Shown here: in pieces, positions 8,142-15,800 of the stretch
How the letters are laid out: each line of letters begins with the position of its first letter
Position numbering within the stretch: position 1 is the first letter of the stretch
The notes under the pieces: generated by a model
Seen by the model: the letters and a program-made list of their open reading frames with translations, nothing else
What the model was told of the DNA's origin: nothing
Databases searched by the model: none
DNA from: GWF2-38-69 sp965228125
GTDB taxonomy: Bacteria > Verrucomicrobiota > Lentisphaeria > Victivallales > GWF2-38-69
NCBI GenBank assembly: GCA_965228125.1
Contig: OZ245791.1
Location: forward strand, 2,232,001-2,296,000
DNA length: 64,000 nucleotides
Direction of reading: 5' to 3'
Position numbers and translations under genes: made by a program

Positions 8142-9761
8142 ATGAAATTGCATGAACAAAAAGAGTTGCTGGTTCTTGCCGATGAAGCAATAAGTTTTGG
8201 TGCAATCGACGCAGGAGTAAAGGGGGTGTTTGGTTATCCAGGGACACCTTCTACCGAAGCTTTCGAAGGAGCAGAAAGGATTATTAATCAGCTAAATGAC
8301 GGAAGAGTCTCGCATTGGGCAGCAAATGAGAAAGCCGCTTATGAAATGGCGCTTGGATGCAGTTATGCCGGCGGGCGTGCCCTTGTAACAATGAAGCACG
8401 TCGGACTTAATGTGGCAATGGACCCGCTGGTTAATTCGGCTCTTACGGGAGTCAAAGGCGGGCTGGTGGTTTTCGTAGCAGACGATCCGAGCATGCACAG
8501 CAGTCAGAATGAACAGGATAGCAGATGTCTGGCTGATTTTGCAAGTTTGGTTACTTTAGAGCCTTCATCACATCAGGAGACTTACGAGTTTACAATGAGA
8601 GCTTTTGAATTATCAGAAAAGCTCAGGCTTCCTGTTTTTATCAGGCTTGTTACAAGGCTTGCTCACTCAAGAGGGGCTATAACAAGAAAAGAGCCGTTAC
8701 CAATTGTTAATCTGGGGAAACCATCCAAACTAGAGACCCATAATTGGGTTTTAGTTCCAGGGTATGCCAGGGAAAGGTATAATTATCTAAGACAGATACT
8801 GCCGGTGCTTGAGAGGACAGTAGAGTCGTTTAATTCGATTACATACGGCACGAACAGAATCGGTGTAGTCGTTTCAGGAATGGGAAGAGCGTATTTTGAT
8901 CAGCTTTGCAGGCAGAATGAGACGGTAAGAAGTTTCACAAGACTGGATGTGAAAGCATATCCGCTGAAACATGATTTTATAGAAAGGATGTGTGCCTATT
9001 GCGATTTGGTTTACATTTTCGAAGAAGATTATCCTTACATCGAAGACATGTTTATAGCTAGGGCAGGAAGCACGAAGATTCACGGAAGGAGAGATAAAAC
9101 CATTCCTATTTCAGGTGAACTTACACCTAGAAAGCTCAGAAAGACTCTTAATGTCGAACGGCCTGAAATAGTTCACACTGTGGATATGGAACTTCCGCAG
9201 CGTCCGCCTAGATTATGTGTAGGGTGTGGGCATACAGATTCCTACAAAGCCATAAGAGAAACTTTTCAAAAGATGGGCATGGATGACTTCAGAGTGTTCG
9301 GGGATATTGGATGTTACACTCTGGGATACGAAAAGCCTCATGAATGTATCCATTCTACTGTGGCTATGGGAGCATCGGTCGGAATGACATTTGGTGCGGC
9401 TTTGGCAGGGATGTCTCCAAGCGTAGGCGTTATAGGTGATTCCACATTTTTTCATTCGGGGATTCAGTCATTGCTCAGCATAGCCGCAAGTAATGTTAAT
9501 GCCAATTTGATAATCATGGATAACGGGACTACTGCTATGACCGGGCAGCAGAGGACGATTTTTAATAGGGATATCGTTAAAGCCATTGAAGGCCTTGGCA
9601 TGCCGCCAGAGCAGATCCACACTCTTATTCCTCTGCCGAAATATCACGAAGAGAATGTAAAAAAATTAACTGAGATTTTTAAGGCAGAGAGGCCGGACGT
9701 CATAATTTTTAAACGCGAGTGTGTTCAGGCCGCTAAGAACCGTCGGGTAGAAAAAAACTAA
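8142..9761 (+). CDS. iorA: Indolepyruvate:ferredoxin oxidoreductase, alpha subunit, lacking the ferredoxin domain
   Basis: Large subunit of the oxygen-sensitive enzyme that oxidatively decarboxylates aryl-2-oxoacids to aryl-CoA, reducing ferredoxin. It begins with the pyrimidine-binding half (GVFGYPGTPSTEAFEG, KHVGLNVAMDPL) and ends with the ThDP-diphosphate half (LCVGCGHTDS at about residue 357, GDIGCYTLG, MGASVGMTFG, GDSTFFHSG). Cys residues in CVGCGH, DIGCYTLG and KRECVQ could ligate the cofactor-proximal cluster. At 539 residues it is shorter than usual (about 600-650): the C-terminal domain with two CxxCxxCxxxCP cluster motifs is absent, and the protein ends just after KRECVQ. An AGGAGAGGTGAGG stretch precedes the ATG. 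The iorB partner follows after 20 bases. Confidence 0.9.
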   Translation: MKLHEQKELLVLADEAISFGAIDAGVKGVFGYPGTPSTEAFEGAERIINQLNDGRVSHWAANEKAAYEMALGCSYAGGRALVTMKHVGLNVAMDPLVNSALTGVKGGLVVFVADDPSMHSSQNEQDSRCLADFASLVTLEPSSHQETYEFTMRAFELSEKLRLPVFIRLVTRLAHSRGAITRKEPLPIVNLGKPSKLETHNWVLVPGYARERYNYLRQILPVLERTVESFNSITYGTNRIGVVVSGMGRAYFDQLCRQNETVRSFTRLDVKAYPLKHDFIERMCAYCDLVYIFEEDYPYIEDMFIARAGSTKIHGRRDKTIPISGELTPRKLRKTLNVERPEIVHTVDMELPQRPPRLCVGCGHTDSYKAIRETFQKMGMDDFRVFGDIGCYTLGYEKPHECIHSTVAMGASVGMTFGAALAGMSPSVGVIGDSTFFHSGIQSLLSIAASNVNANLIIMDNGTTAMTGQQRTIFNRDIVKAIEGLGMPPEQIHTLIPLPKYHEENVKKLTEIFKAERPDVIIFKRECVQAAKNRRVEKN

Positions 9762-9781
9762 GAATACAGGAGAATATGATT

Positions 9782-10372
9782 ATGGATGATAAATATGTAT
9801 CAAATCCAACAAGCGTGGTAGTAGCAGGAGTCGGCGGTCAGGGAGTGGTAACTCTTTCACAGTTGATTATGGGAGCAGCCTGGAAGTCGGGATATTTTGC
9901 GATTCAATCGGAAGTACATGGGATGAGCCAGCGCGGGGGATCCGTTAATGCCCATATACTTTTTGACAAAGTAGAAGTCAGTTCCCCGACTATACTTGAA
10001 GGTTCGGCTATTTTGCTATTGGGAATGGAGCCTCTTGAAGCTCTCAGATATTTTAATCTGCTAGCCAAGGATGCCGCAGTAATATGTTCTACTTCTCCTG
10101 TCAGGAACATGCCTATTTACCCAAACGTGGATATGTTGATCTCAGAACTTAATAAGATTGAAAATACATTGCTGATTGATACAGACAAGGTTTCTGAAGA
10201 ACTTAGCAGCAAAGGAGCCAGCAATATGGTTCTTCTTGGCGCGGCTTCAAAAAGACTTCCGTTTACCGATGAAATTTGGCATCAGACAATAAAAGAAAGA
10301 TTTGCAGGGAAAGACCAATCTGTAATTGATAAGAATATTGAAGCATTTAATTACGGTAAAAACCTTCATTAA
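9782..10372 (+). CDS. iorB: Indolepyruvate:ferredoxin oxidoreductase, beta (gamma-domain) subunit
   Basis: Small subunit of IorAB, of the pyruvate/ketoisovalerate oxidoreductase gamma-domain family, needed for CoA use. The N-terminus shows SVVVAGVGGQGVVTLSQL, then the family motif SEVHGMSQRGGSVNAH (about residue 45) and PTILEGSAILLLGMEPLEALRY. Length (196) is standard. ATGs at 9776 and 9782 are both in frame; AGGAG at 9768-9772 is nine bases from 9782 but only three from 9776, so 9782 is preferred. It lies directly after iorA and 45 bases before the PspC gene. The substrate range of these enzymes covers indolepyruvate, phenylpyruvate and 4-hydroxyphenylpyruvate. Confidence 0.9.
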   Translation: MDDKYVSNPTSVVVAGVGGQGVVTLSQLIMGAAWKSGYFAIQSEVHGMSQRGGSVNAHILFDKVEVSSPTILEGSAILLLGMEPLEALRYFNLLAKDAAVICSTSPVRNMPIYPNVDMLISELNKIENTLLIDTDKVSEELSSKGASNMVLLGAASKRLPFTDEIWHQTIKERFAGKDQSVIDKNIEAFNYGKNLH

Positions 10373-10417
10373 AGCTGAATTCGTAACAGAAGGGTTAATA
10401 AAACTAAAGGGTTTGAA

Positions 10418-10648
10418 ATGAACGGATTTTATGAAAATAGAAACTGTCGCAAATATAAGTGTTTCAGGGATATAAGAAAATCTAACAGAGACAGAGTGAT
10501 TGCCGGAGTATGCGGTGCTTTGGGTGAATATACTGCGCTTCCTTCGTGGATTTGGAGGGCGATGTTTTTGTGTTCCGTATTATTTGGCGGGTTAGGATTA
10601 TTTGTTTATGTAGTTTTGTGGATATGTATGCCGTCCGCTGATTATTAA
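10418..10648 (+). CDS. Small PspC-domain membrane protein
   Basis: A 76-residue protein with one clear PspC domain: RDRVIAGVCGALGEYTALPSWIWRAMF followed by a single membrane segment rich in Val, Leu and Gly, ending VVLWICMPSADY. PspC-domain proteins act in envelope-stress responses (phage-shock system) and sometimes in toxin-antitoxin-like or sensory roles. The first 27 residues are unusually polar, with Asn, Arg and Lys and two Cys (NCRKYKC). It lies between iorB and hpdB, in the same direction with gaps of 45 and 29 bases, so it should be co-transcribed with a pathway whose predicted product, a cresol-type phenol, damages membranes. No pspA or pspB is near. The domain assignment is firm; the role here is inference. 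Confidence 0.8.
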   Translation: MNGFYENRNCRKYKCFRDIRKSNRDRVIAGVCGALGEYTALPSWIWRAMFLCSVLFGGLGLFVYVVLWICMPSADY

Positions 10649-10677
10649 ATAATATTTCTGCATAGAGGAAACTAGTG

Positions 10678-13353
10678 ATGAAAGATGATAGTGTTTTTAA
10701 AAATACAAACTATTACGGCTCTGCCCACGAAGATGAGCCTGTTCAGGATAGGGAGATAATAAAGGAGCCAACATCCAGGGCGAAAAATGCCAAGAAACTC
10801 TATTTTGAAACTAAATCCTCCGCTTCCATGGAGTTTCCGTATTGGTATACCAGAAGATGGGAAGAGCTTGAAGGAGATGTTGCTATCATAAGGAGAGGAG
10901 AAGCCCTTAAATCAGGATTCACTCATCTTACTGCGGTGATTTACCCCGGAGAACTCTTAGTAATGGGTAAAGCATCATATTTAAGGGGGTCATATCCGAT
11001 GCCGTGGCTTTCCGAATCTTATTTTATGGCAGCGGAAGACAAGATGTACAAAGAGGCTCTGGAATCGGGGAAGCTCAGCGCTGATGAAGTCACCACATGG
11101 GGAAAAGGCGGCGGTAATGTAACAAAAAGCGAAGGCAATGTAATTTCCATTGCCGGCAAATTCGGAGTCAGAAAAGAAGAACTTGCCATCATGATTGAAA
11201 CGGCCAGGAAGTGGCAGAAAAAGTCAGTAGATGATGTTGGACATAAATATGAGCAGTATGTGCCGGGGTACAAGGAAAAAGAAGCCATTATGCGGTCTGT
11301 GATTTGTATGTTTGATTCGGGATATACGCTTCCTCAGGGCAGGGAAGTGGCTAACTATTATTACCCTCTACAATATGGAATTGATGGCATAATCGATATT
11401 TGCAAAGAAGGTATAGCCAATGTAGCAGGATATCCGGAAATGGACAGGCTTTACTTCTATCAATCGGTCATCAGCGTGCTTGAAGGCATACAAAAATGGA
11501 TGCTTAACTATTCTAATGAAGCTGTCTTTATGGCTTCTATTGAGAATAATGAAAAACAGAAAGTTGAATATTTGGATATAGCAGACAGGCTCAAAAGGCT
11601 TTCATCCAAACCACCGAAAAGCTTTCATGACGCATTGCAGATGGTTTGGACGTTCCATTGCGCCATCCTAAATGAAGATGCTATCTCGGGTCTTTCACCA
11701 GGAAGGCTTGGACAGGTACTTTATCCGTTCTGGGAACAGGATATGGAGAAAGGCCTGATTGATAAAGATAGAACCGTAGAGCTCCTGGAATGCATGAGGA
11801 TGAAGTTTACCGAACTCGACTGTTTTGCTTCAATGGGAGTCGTAGGAGGGGTACTATCCGGCAACACATTCAACAATCTTTGCGTTGGAGGCCTTGCCAA
11901 GGACGGCAAAAGCGCAGTAAACGAACTTGAAATGCTTATTTTGGAATCAGGTATGACATGTGCTACTCCCCAGCCTACACTGAGCCTTCTTTATGATGAG
12001 AAATTGTCAGAAGAGTTCCTTTTGAAAGGAGTCGAATGTGTTAAAACAGGCGCCGGCTACCCTGCTTGGGTAAATAATCAGGTAGCGATGGAGTTTCTCC
12101 TTAATAATTATGCAGAGGAGGGAATGAAGAGCGAAGAAGTCAGGGCTTGGTCCATAGGTGGGTGCCTTGAAACTTCTCCTGGATCATGGATGCCTCTAAA
12201 GTATAATGAAAAGCTCTACTACATCCCGGGTGGATCAGCTCCTGCTACCAGCGTAGGTGTTCATTTTATATCTCTTCCCAAAATACTTGAAGTCGTCCTT
12301 TTTGACGGAATCGACAAGAGAACCGGACAAAAAATCTTTGAACCGCATGGATGCAATCTTGATAACTATGAAGGATTGTGGGATGCGTTTAAGAAATATT
12401 TCAGTCGGAGTGTCGAGGTATTGACTCTCACTAATAATATTCAACATGATGCGTGGAGAAAGATATCGCCATCAGTGGTTAATTCATTCATGAAACCTGA
12501 CTGTCTGGATAACGGCAAGGACATAGGTTTGATGGGATGCAGATACAATACTACTTTCAATGTCGAGATCTGCGGCTCTGTGAACCTTGTTAACTCACTG
12601 GCTTCGCTTAAGAAAAACGTGTATGATGATAAGGCTTTTTCTCTTGCAGAATATAAAATCGCAATTGAGGCTAATTTTGGATTTAAAACTGCTCAGGAAA
12701 CAGGTTCTTATTCTCTTATAGACCAAGTCAAAAAGGAATCCTATGATAAATGGAAATTTATCCATAAAGCCAGCTTGGATGCTCCTAAATTCGGAAACGA
12801 CAATGAGTATGTTGACCAGATATTTAAAGATTGGCAGGAATGGTACTGTAAGATGTGTCATGACTACAGGTCTCTCTATGATAAACCTCTGTATGCATGC
12901 GAAATATCAGTTTCGACACATGCACCCATGGGAGCTGTGACTCTCGCCACACCTGATGGCAGATTGTCAGGAACGACATTTGCGGACGGGTCAGTCTCTG
13001 CCTATCCTGGGACTGATAAAAACGGGCCATATTCGCTCTTTAATTCGGCCGTCTGTTATAATCATTCTTTAGCCCAAAACTCTCAGTTGAACATGAAGAT
13101 TCATCCTACGGTAATATCTGGACGTCAGGGGGCCAGGAAATTCCTTGAAATGATCAGGGCTTACATGCGGAAAGGCGGTTTCCATGTGCAGTTCAACATA
13201 GTCGATTCAAGAATGTTGAAGGATGCGCAGGATCATCCCGAGAATTATCAGGGACTGATGGTGCGAGTGGCAGGGTTTACTCAATATTGGGCAGAACTCG
13301 GCAAGCAGATTCAAGATGAAGTGATTGCCAGAACTGAGTATGGAAAACTTTAA
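10678..13353 (+). CDS. hpdB: Glycyl-radical arylacetate decarboxylase, large subunit (4-hydroxyphenylacetate decarboxylase type)
   Basis: Glycyl-radical enzyme predicted to decarboxylate 4-hydroxyphenylacetate to p-cresol. With the ATG at 10678 as residue 1 (AGAGGA is eight bases upstream; a GTG at 10675 is also in frame) it has 891 residues. The thiyl Cys496 and Glu498 lie in GGCLETSPG, His529 in TSVGVHF, Glu630 in TTFNVEICG, Ser337 in NEDAISGLS and the radical Gly866 in VRVAGFTQYW. The distances between these positions equal those I recall for Clostridium scatologenes HPAD (Ser344, Cys503, Glu505, His536, Glu637, Gly873), all shifted by seven. Glu637 and His536 contact the phenolic hydroxyl in HPAD and are not expected in indoleacetate or phenylacetate decarboxylases. 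The small subunit and activase follow, in hpdBCA order. Pyruvate formate-lyase and diol dehydratase members are excluded by this pattern. Confidence 0.88.
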   Translation: MKDDSVFKNTNYYGSAHEDEPVQDREIIKEPTSRAKNAKKLYFETKSSASMEFPYWYTRRWEELEGDVAIIRRGEALKSGFTHLTAVIYPGELLVMGKASYLRGSYPMPWLSESYFMAAEDKMYKEALESGKLSADEVTTWGKGGGNVTKSEGNVISIAGKFGVRKEELAIMIETARKWQKKSVDDVGHKYEQYVPGYKEKEAIMRSVICMFDSGYTLPQGREVANYYYPLQYGIDGIIDICKEGIANVAGYPEMDRLYFYQSVISVLEGIQKWMLNYSNEAVFMASIENNEKQKVEYLDIADRLKRLSSKPPKSFHDALQMVWTFHCAILNEDAISGLSPGRLGQVLYPFWEQDMEKGLIDKDRTVELLECMRMKFTELDCFASMGVVGGVLSGNTFNNLCVGGLAKDGKSAVNELEMLILESGMTCATPQPTLSLLYDEKLSEEFLLKGVECVKTGAGYPAWVNNQVAMEFLLNNYAEEGMKSEEVRAWSIGGCLETSPGSWMPLKYNEKLYYIPGGSAPATSVGVHFISLPKILEVVLFDGIDKRTGQKIFEPHGCNLDNYEGLWDAFKKYFSRSVEVLTLTNNIQHDAWRKISPSVVNSFMKPDCLDNGKDIGLMGCRYNTTFNVEICGSVNLVNSLASLKKNVYDDKAFSLAEYKIAIEANFGFKTAQETGSYSLIDQVKKESYDKWKFIHKASLDAPKFGNDNEYVDQIFKDWQEWYCKMCHDYRSLYDKPLYACEISVSTHAPMGAVTLATPDGRLSGTTFADGSVSAYPGTDKNGPYSLFNSAVCYNHSLAQNSQLNMKIHPTVISGRQGARKFLEMIRAYMRKGGFHVQFNIVDSRMLKDAQDHPENYQGLMVRVAGFTQYWAELGKQIQDEVIARTEYGKL

Positions 13354-13363
13354 GGGGGGGATT

Positions 13364-13624
13364 ATGAAATCCATGAAATACACATGTAAGGATTGTAAGT
13401 TTTATTTGCCGATAGATGTCTTTAAGGGGATATGCAAACTGTCTAAGGAGATGATTTTGCCTGACAAGGAAGCTACCGAAAAATTCCAGAAGGCGGAGAA
13501 GTGCAAGTTTTGCGCTAACTTTACTTCATCCGAATCCAATGAGTATTTAGGAAAATGCATGGATACTTCTGATTCTTATCCAGATATGACTGCAACGACT
13601 TGCGAATTTTTTAGATGGCTATAG
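13364..13624 (+). CDS. hpdC: 4-Hydroxyphenylacetate decarboxylase small iron-sulfur subunit
   Basis: An 86-residue Cys-rich protein of the HPAD small-subunit family, which binds two [4Fe-4S] clusters and regulates the large subunit. Cys residues are at 8, 11, 24, 47, 50, 65 and 80, in TCKDCKF, KGICKLSKEM, KCKFCANF, GKC and TTCEFF. The GICxLSK and CKxCxNF patterns match what I remember of the clostridial subunit. That protein uses one His and seven Cys; here there is no His at all, a Cys stands where the ligand His would be, and the Cys expected between 24 and 47 is absent. The frame is open back to 13325, overlapping hpdB, but the G-rich AAGGGGGG just before 13364 supports this ATG. The stop overlaps the hpdA start by ten bases. 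Not in any common glycyl-radical system other than HPAD. Confidence 0.85.
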   Translation: MKSMKYTCKDCKFYLPIDVFKGICKLSKEMILPDKEATEKFQKAEKCKFCANFTSSESNEYLGKCMDTSDSYPDMTATTCEFFRWL

Positions 13625-14559
13625 AAAATACATCAATATTTGGGACGATTTTTGATATACAGGGTTATTCTGTTCATGATGGGCCTGGAGGCAGGACTGT
13701 AATCTTTTTGAAAGGATGCCCCCTGGAGTGCAAATGGTGTTCCAATCCTGAAGGTCAGAATATATTTCCTGAACCGTTATACCTTAAACAAAAATGCATT
13801 CATGATGCGCTTTGCGTTAAAGAATGCCAATTCGATGCTATCAAGGTTGATGTTGATTCACTTATTTTTGACAGAGCCAAGTGCAGCACGTGTGATAAAT
13901 ATTTTTGTGCAAAGGTTTGCTGTGGCTCAGCTGTCAGAATTGCAGGCTACAAATTGTCTGTGGAAGAACTTTTCGGAAGAGTGCAAAAAGACAGAGATTA
14001 CTGGGGTAAAGACGGAGGGATTACCTTGACTGGAGGGGAGCCGTTATTGCAGTCTGAATTTGCTTTGGAGTTTTTGCAGCTTTGTTATGATAGTTATATA
14101 CATACTGCGGTTGAGACTTGCGGATTTATGCCAAGGCAAGTTTATGAAAAAGCTGTCGGTTACCTGGATTGGATTTTTTTCGACTTAAAACACATAGATG
14201 ATTTCAGGCATATAGAAGGAACAGGAGTTTCCAATAAACTTATCCTTGAAAATGCCAGGTTCCTTTCATCTGAATTCAATGGGAGGATTGTGTTCAGAAT
14301 AGTGATTGTCCCGGGATACAATGATTCGGAAGAGAGCATTGATGGTTTTATAGAATTTATGGAAACTTTACCTATGGTTAGTAAGGAAGTTAACATTCTT
14401 CCTTTGCATCATATGGGAATGGACAAATTTACGATGCTTGGCAGGAAATACTTTTTGGATGGCTTAATCATACCGCGAGATTCAGATATTTTAAAAATAA
14501 GAGAAACTTTTATGGCTCATGGTATAAAATGTTATATAGGAAGCGATACACCATTTTAA
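13615..14559 (+). CDS. hpdA: Glycyl-radical enzyme activase for the decarboxylase (radical SAM)
   Basis: Radical-SAM activase that installs the glycyl radical on HpdB. The radical-SAM cluster motif CxxxCxxC is at Cys35, Cys39 and Cys42 (GCPLECKWCSNPEG), followed by an inserted ferredoxin-like segment with Cys at 61, 67, 71, 90, 93, 98, 102 and 103. This identifies the larger activases of the diol dehydratase, benzylsuccinate synthase and HPAD type rather than the short PflA type. LTGGEPLLQ (the Gly-rich SAM-binding motif) and the final substrate-facing region are present; 314 residues is normal. It overlaps hpdC by ten bases, so the two are translationally coupled. The activase gene always accompanies its enzyme, so HpdB is its partner. 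Confidence 0.92.
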   Translation: MAIENTSIFGTIFDIQGYSVHDGPGGRTVIFLKGCPLECKWCSNPEGQNIFPEPLYLKQKCIHDALCVKECQFDAIKVDVDSLIFDRAKCSTCDKYFCAKVCCGSAVRIAGYKLSVEELFGRVQKDRDYWGKDGGITLTGGEPLLQSEFALEFLQLCYDSYIHTAVETCGFMPRQVYEKAVGYLDWIFFDLKHIDDFRHIEGTGVSNKLILENARFLSSEFNGRIVFRIVIVPGYNDSEESIDGFIEFMETLPMVSKEVNILPLHHMGMDKFTMLGRKYFLDGLIIPRDSDILKIRETFMAHGIKCYIGSDTPF

Positions 14560-14578
14560 GTAGCGGAGGTACTTTATT

Positions 14579-15796
14579 ATGATTTTCAAAGATGTGACAT
14601 GGACACCTGATGATCCTATTCTTGGACTTTTTGATGTCTTTAAAAAAGATCCTAGGCAAGACAAGATTAACTTGATTGTGGGCGTATATAAAGATGCTGA
14701 AGGCAACACTCCGATCCTTGAGTCGGTAAAGCTTGCCGAGAAGCACCTTTTTCAGAATGAGAAATCGAAAACTTATGTCGGAATAGCAGGCTCAATTGAA
14801 TATTGTGAACTTGTCAAAAGGCTTATTTTGGGTAAAAATCATGAATTAATAAAAGAGCAATGCGTTGAAGCAATTCAGACACCAGGAGGGAGCGGGGCTC
14901 TAAGGCTGGCTGCTGATTTTATCCATGGATTTAATCCAAAATCCAAGGTACATCTCAGCAACCCGACATGGGAAAATCATGCCAACGTATTTTGTCATGC
15001 AGGAGTTGAAACTCTTTATTATCCTTATTATGATCCGGTAACTAAAGGTGTGAAGTTTGACGAACTAACATCTTATTTAAATAATGTACCGTATGGAGAT
15101 GTGGTCCTATTTCATGCGTGTTGCCATAATCCGACAGGTACTGACTTAAGTGAAGAACAATGGAAGGTGGTATCAGACATTGCGTCAAAGAAAAAATTTC
15201 TTGTTTTTTTCGATTTTGCATATCAAGGGATGGGGAATTCCATGGATGAAGACTCTTTTGCTATTAAAACTTTCGCTAAGAAGAACAGAGATTTTCTTGT
15301 TTCTTATTCATGCTCAAAAAATTTTGCCATATATAATGAGAGAGCCGGAGCCTTAATGGTATCTGCCGAGAAAGCAGAGGAGGCAAGGAATGTAATTTCA
15401 CAGATCAAGCTTTGCGCACGGGGTAATTATTCCAACCCGCCATCTCACGGGGCTGCCGTAGTTACGACTGTGCTTACTAATCCTGATATAAAACGTCTAT
15501 GGGAACAGGAACTTATATCCATGTGCGGGAGAATAAAAACATACAGGCAGATGTTTGTCGACACTCTGAAATTGTACGGAGCCGACAGGGACTTTTGCTT
15601 TATAACCAAGCAGAAAGGGATGTTTTCCTATTCTTCTCTGACGCAGGAGCAGGTTATGAAACTCCGAGAAGATTATGGAGTGTATATGCTATTGTCAGGG
15701 AGAATGAACATAGCCAGTCTGAATCATCATAATATAGACAAAGTTTGCCTTTCCATAGTAGATGTATTAGGTAAACAGCCAAGCAGGCAGCATTGA
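14579..15796 (+). CDS. tyrB: Aromatic/aspartate aminotransferase (class I, TyrB/AspC type)
   Basis: PLP-dependent transaminase that converts Tyr, Phe, Trp or Asp to the oxoacid. It has the I-alpha hallmarks: INLIVGVYKDAEGNTPILESV at the N-terminus, TPGGSGALRLAADF (PLP phosphate site), HACCHNPTGTDLSEEQW (Asn ligand), FFDFAYQGMGNSMDEDSF (Asp and Tyr) and the Schiff-base Lys in SYSCSKNFAIYNERAGAL. Length (405) is standard for TyrB/AspC. GGAGG lies nine bases before the ATG and the gene follows hpdA by 19 bases. The sequence alone does not separate aspartate from aromatic preference; the operon points to aromatic, giving the arylpyruvate used by IorAB. Confidence 0.87.
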   Translation: MIFKDVTWTPDDPILGLFDVFKKDPRQDKINLIVGVYKDAEGNTPILESVKLAEKHLFQNEKSKTYVGIAGSIEYCELVKRLILGKNHELIKEQCVEAIQTPGGSGALRLAADFIHGFNPKSKVHLSNPTWENHANVFCHAGVETLYYPYYDPVTKGVKFDELTSYLNNVPYGDVVLFHACCHNPTGTDLSEEQWKVVSDIASKKKFLVFFDFAYQGMGNSMDEDSFAIKTFAKKNRDFLVSYSCSKNFAIYNERAGALMVSAEKAEEARNVISQIKLCARGNYSNPPSHGAAVVTTVLTNPDIKRLWEQELISMCGRIKTYRQMFVDTLKLYGADRDFCFITKQKGMFSYSSLTQEQVMKLREDYGVYMLLSGRMNIASLNHHNIDKVCLSIVDVLGKQPSRQH

Positions 15797-15800
15797 TATT

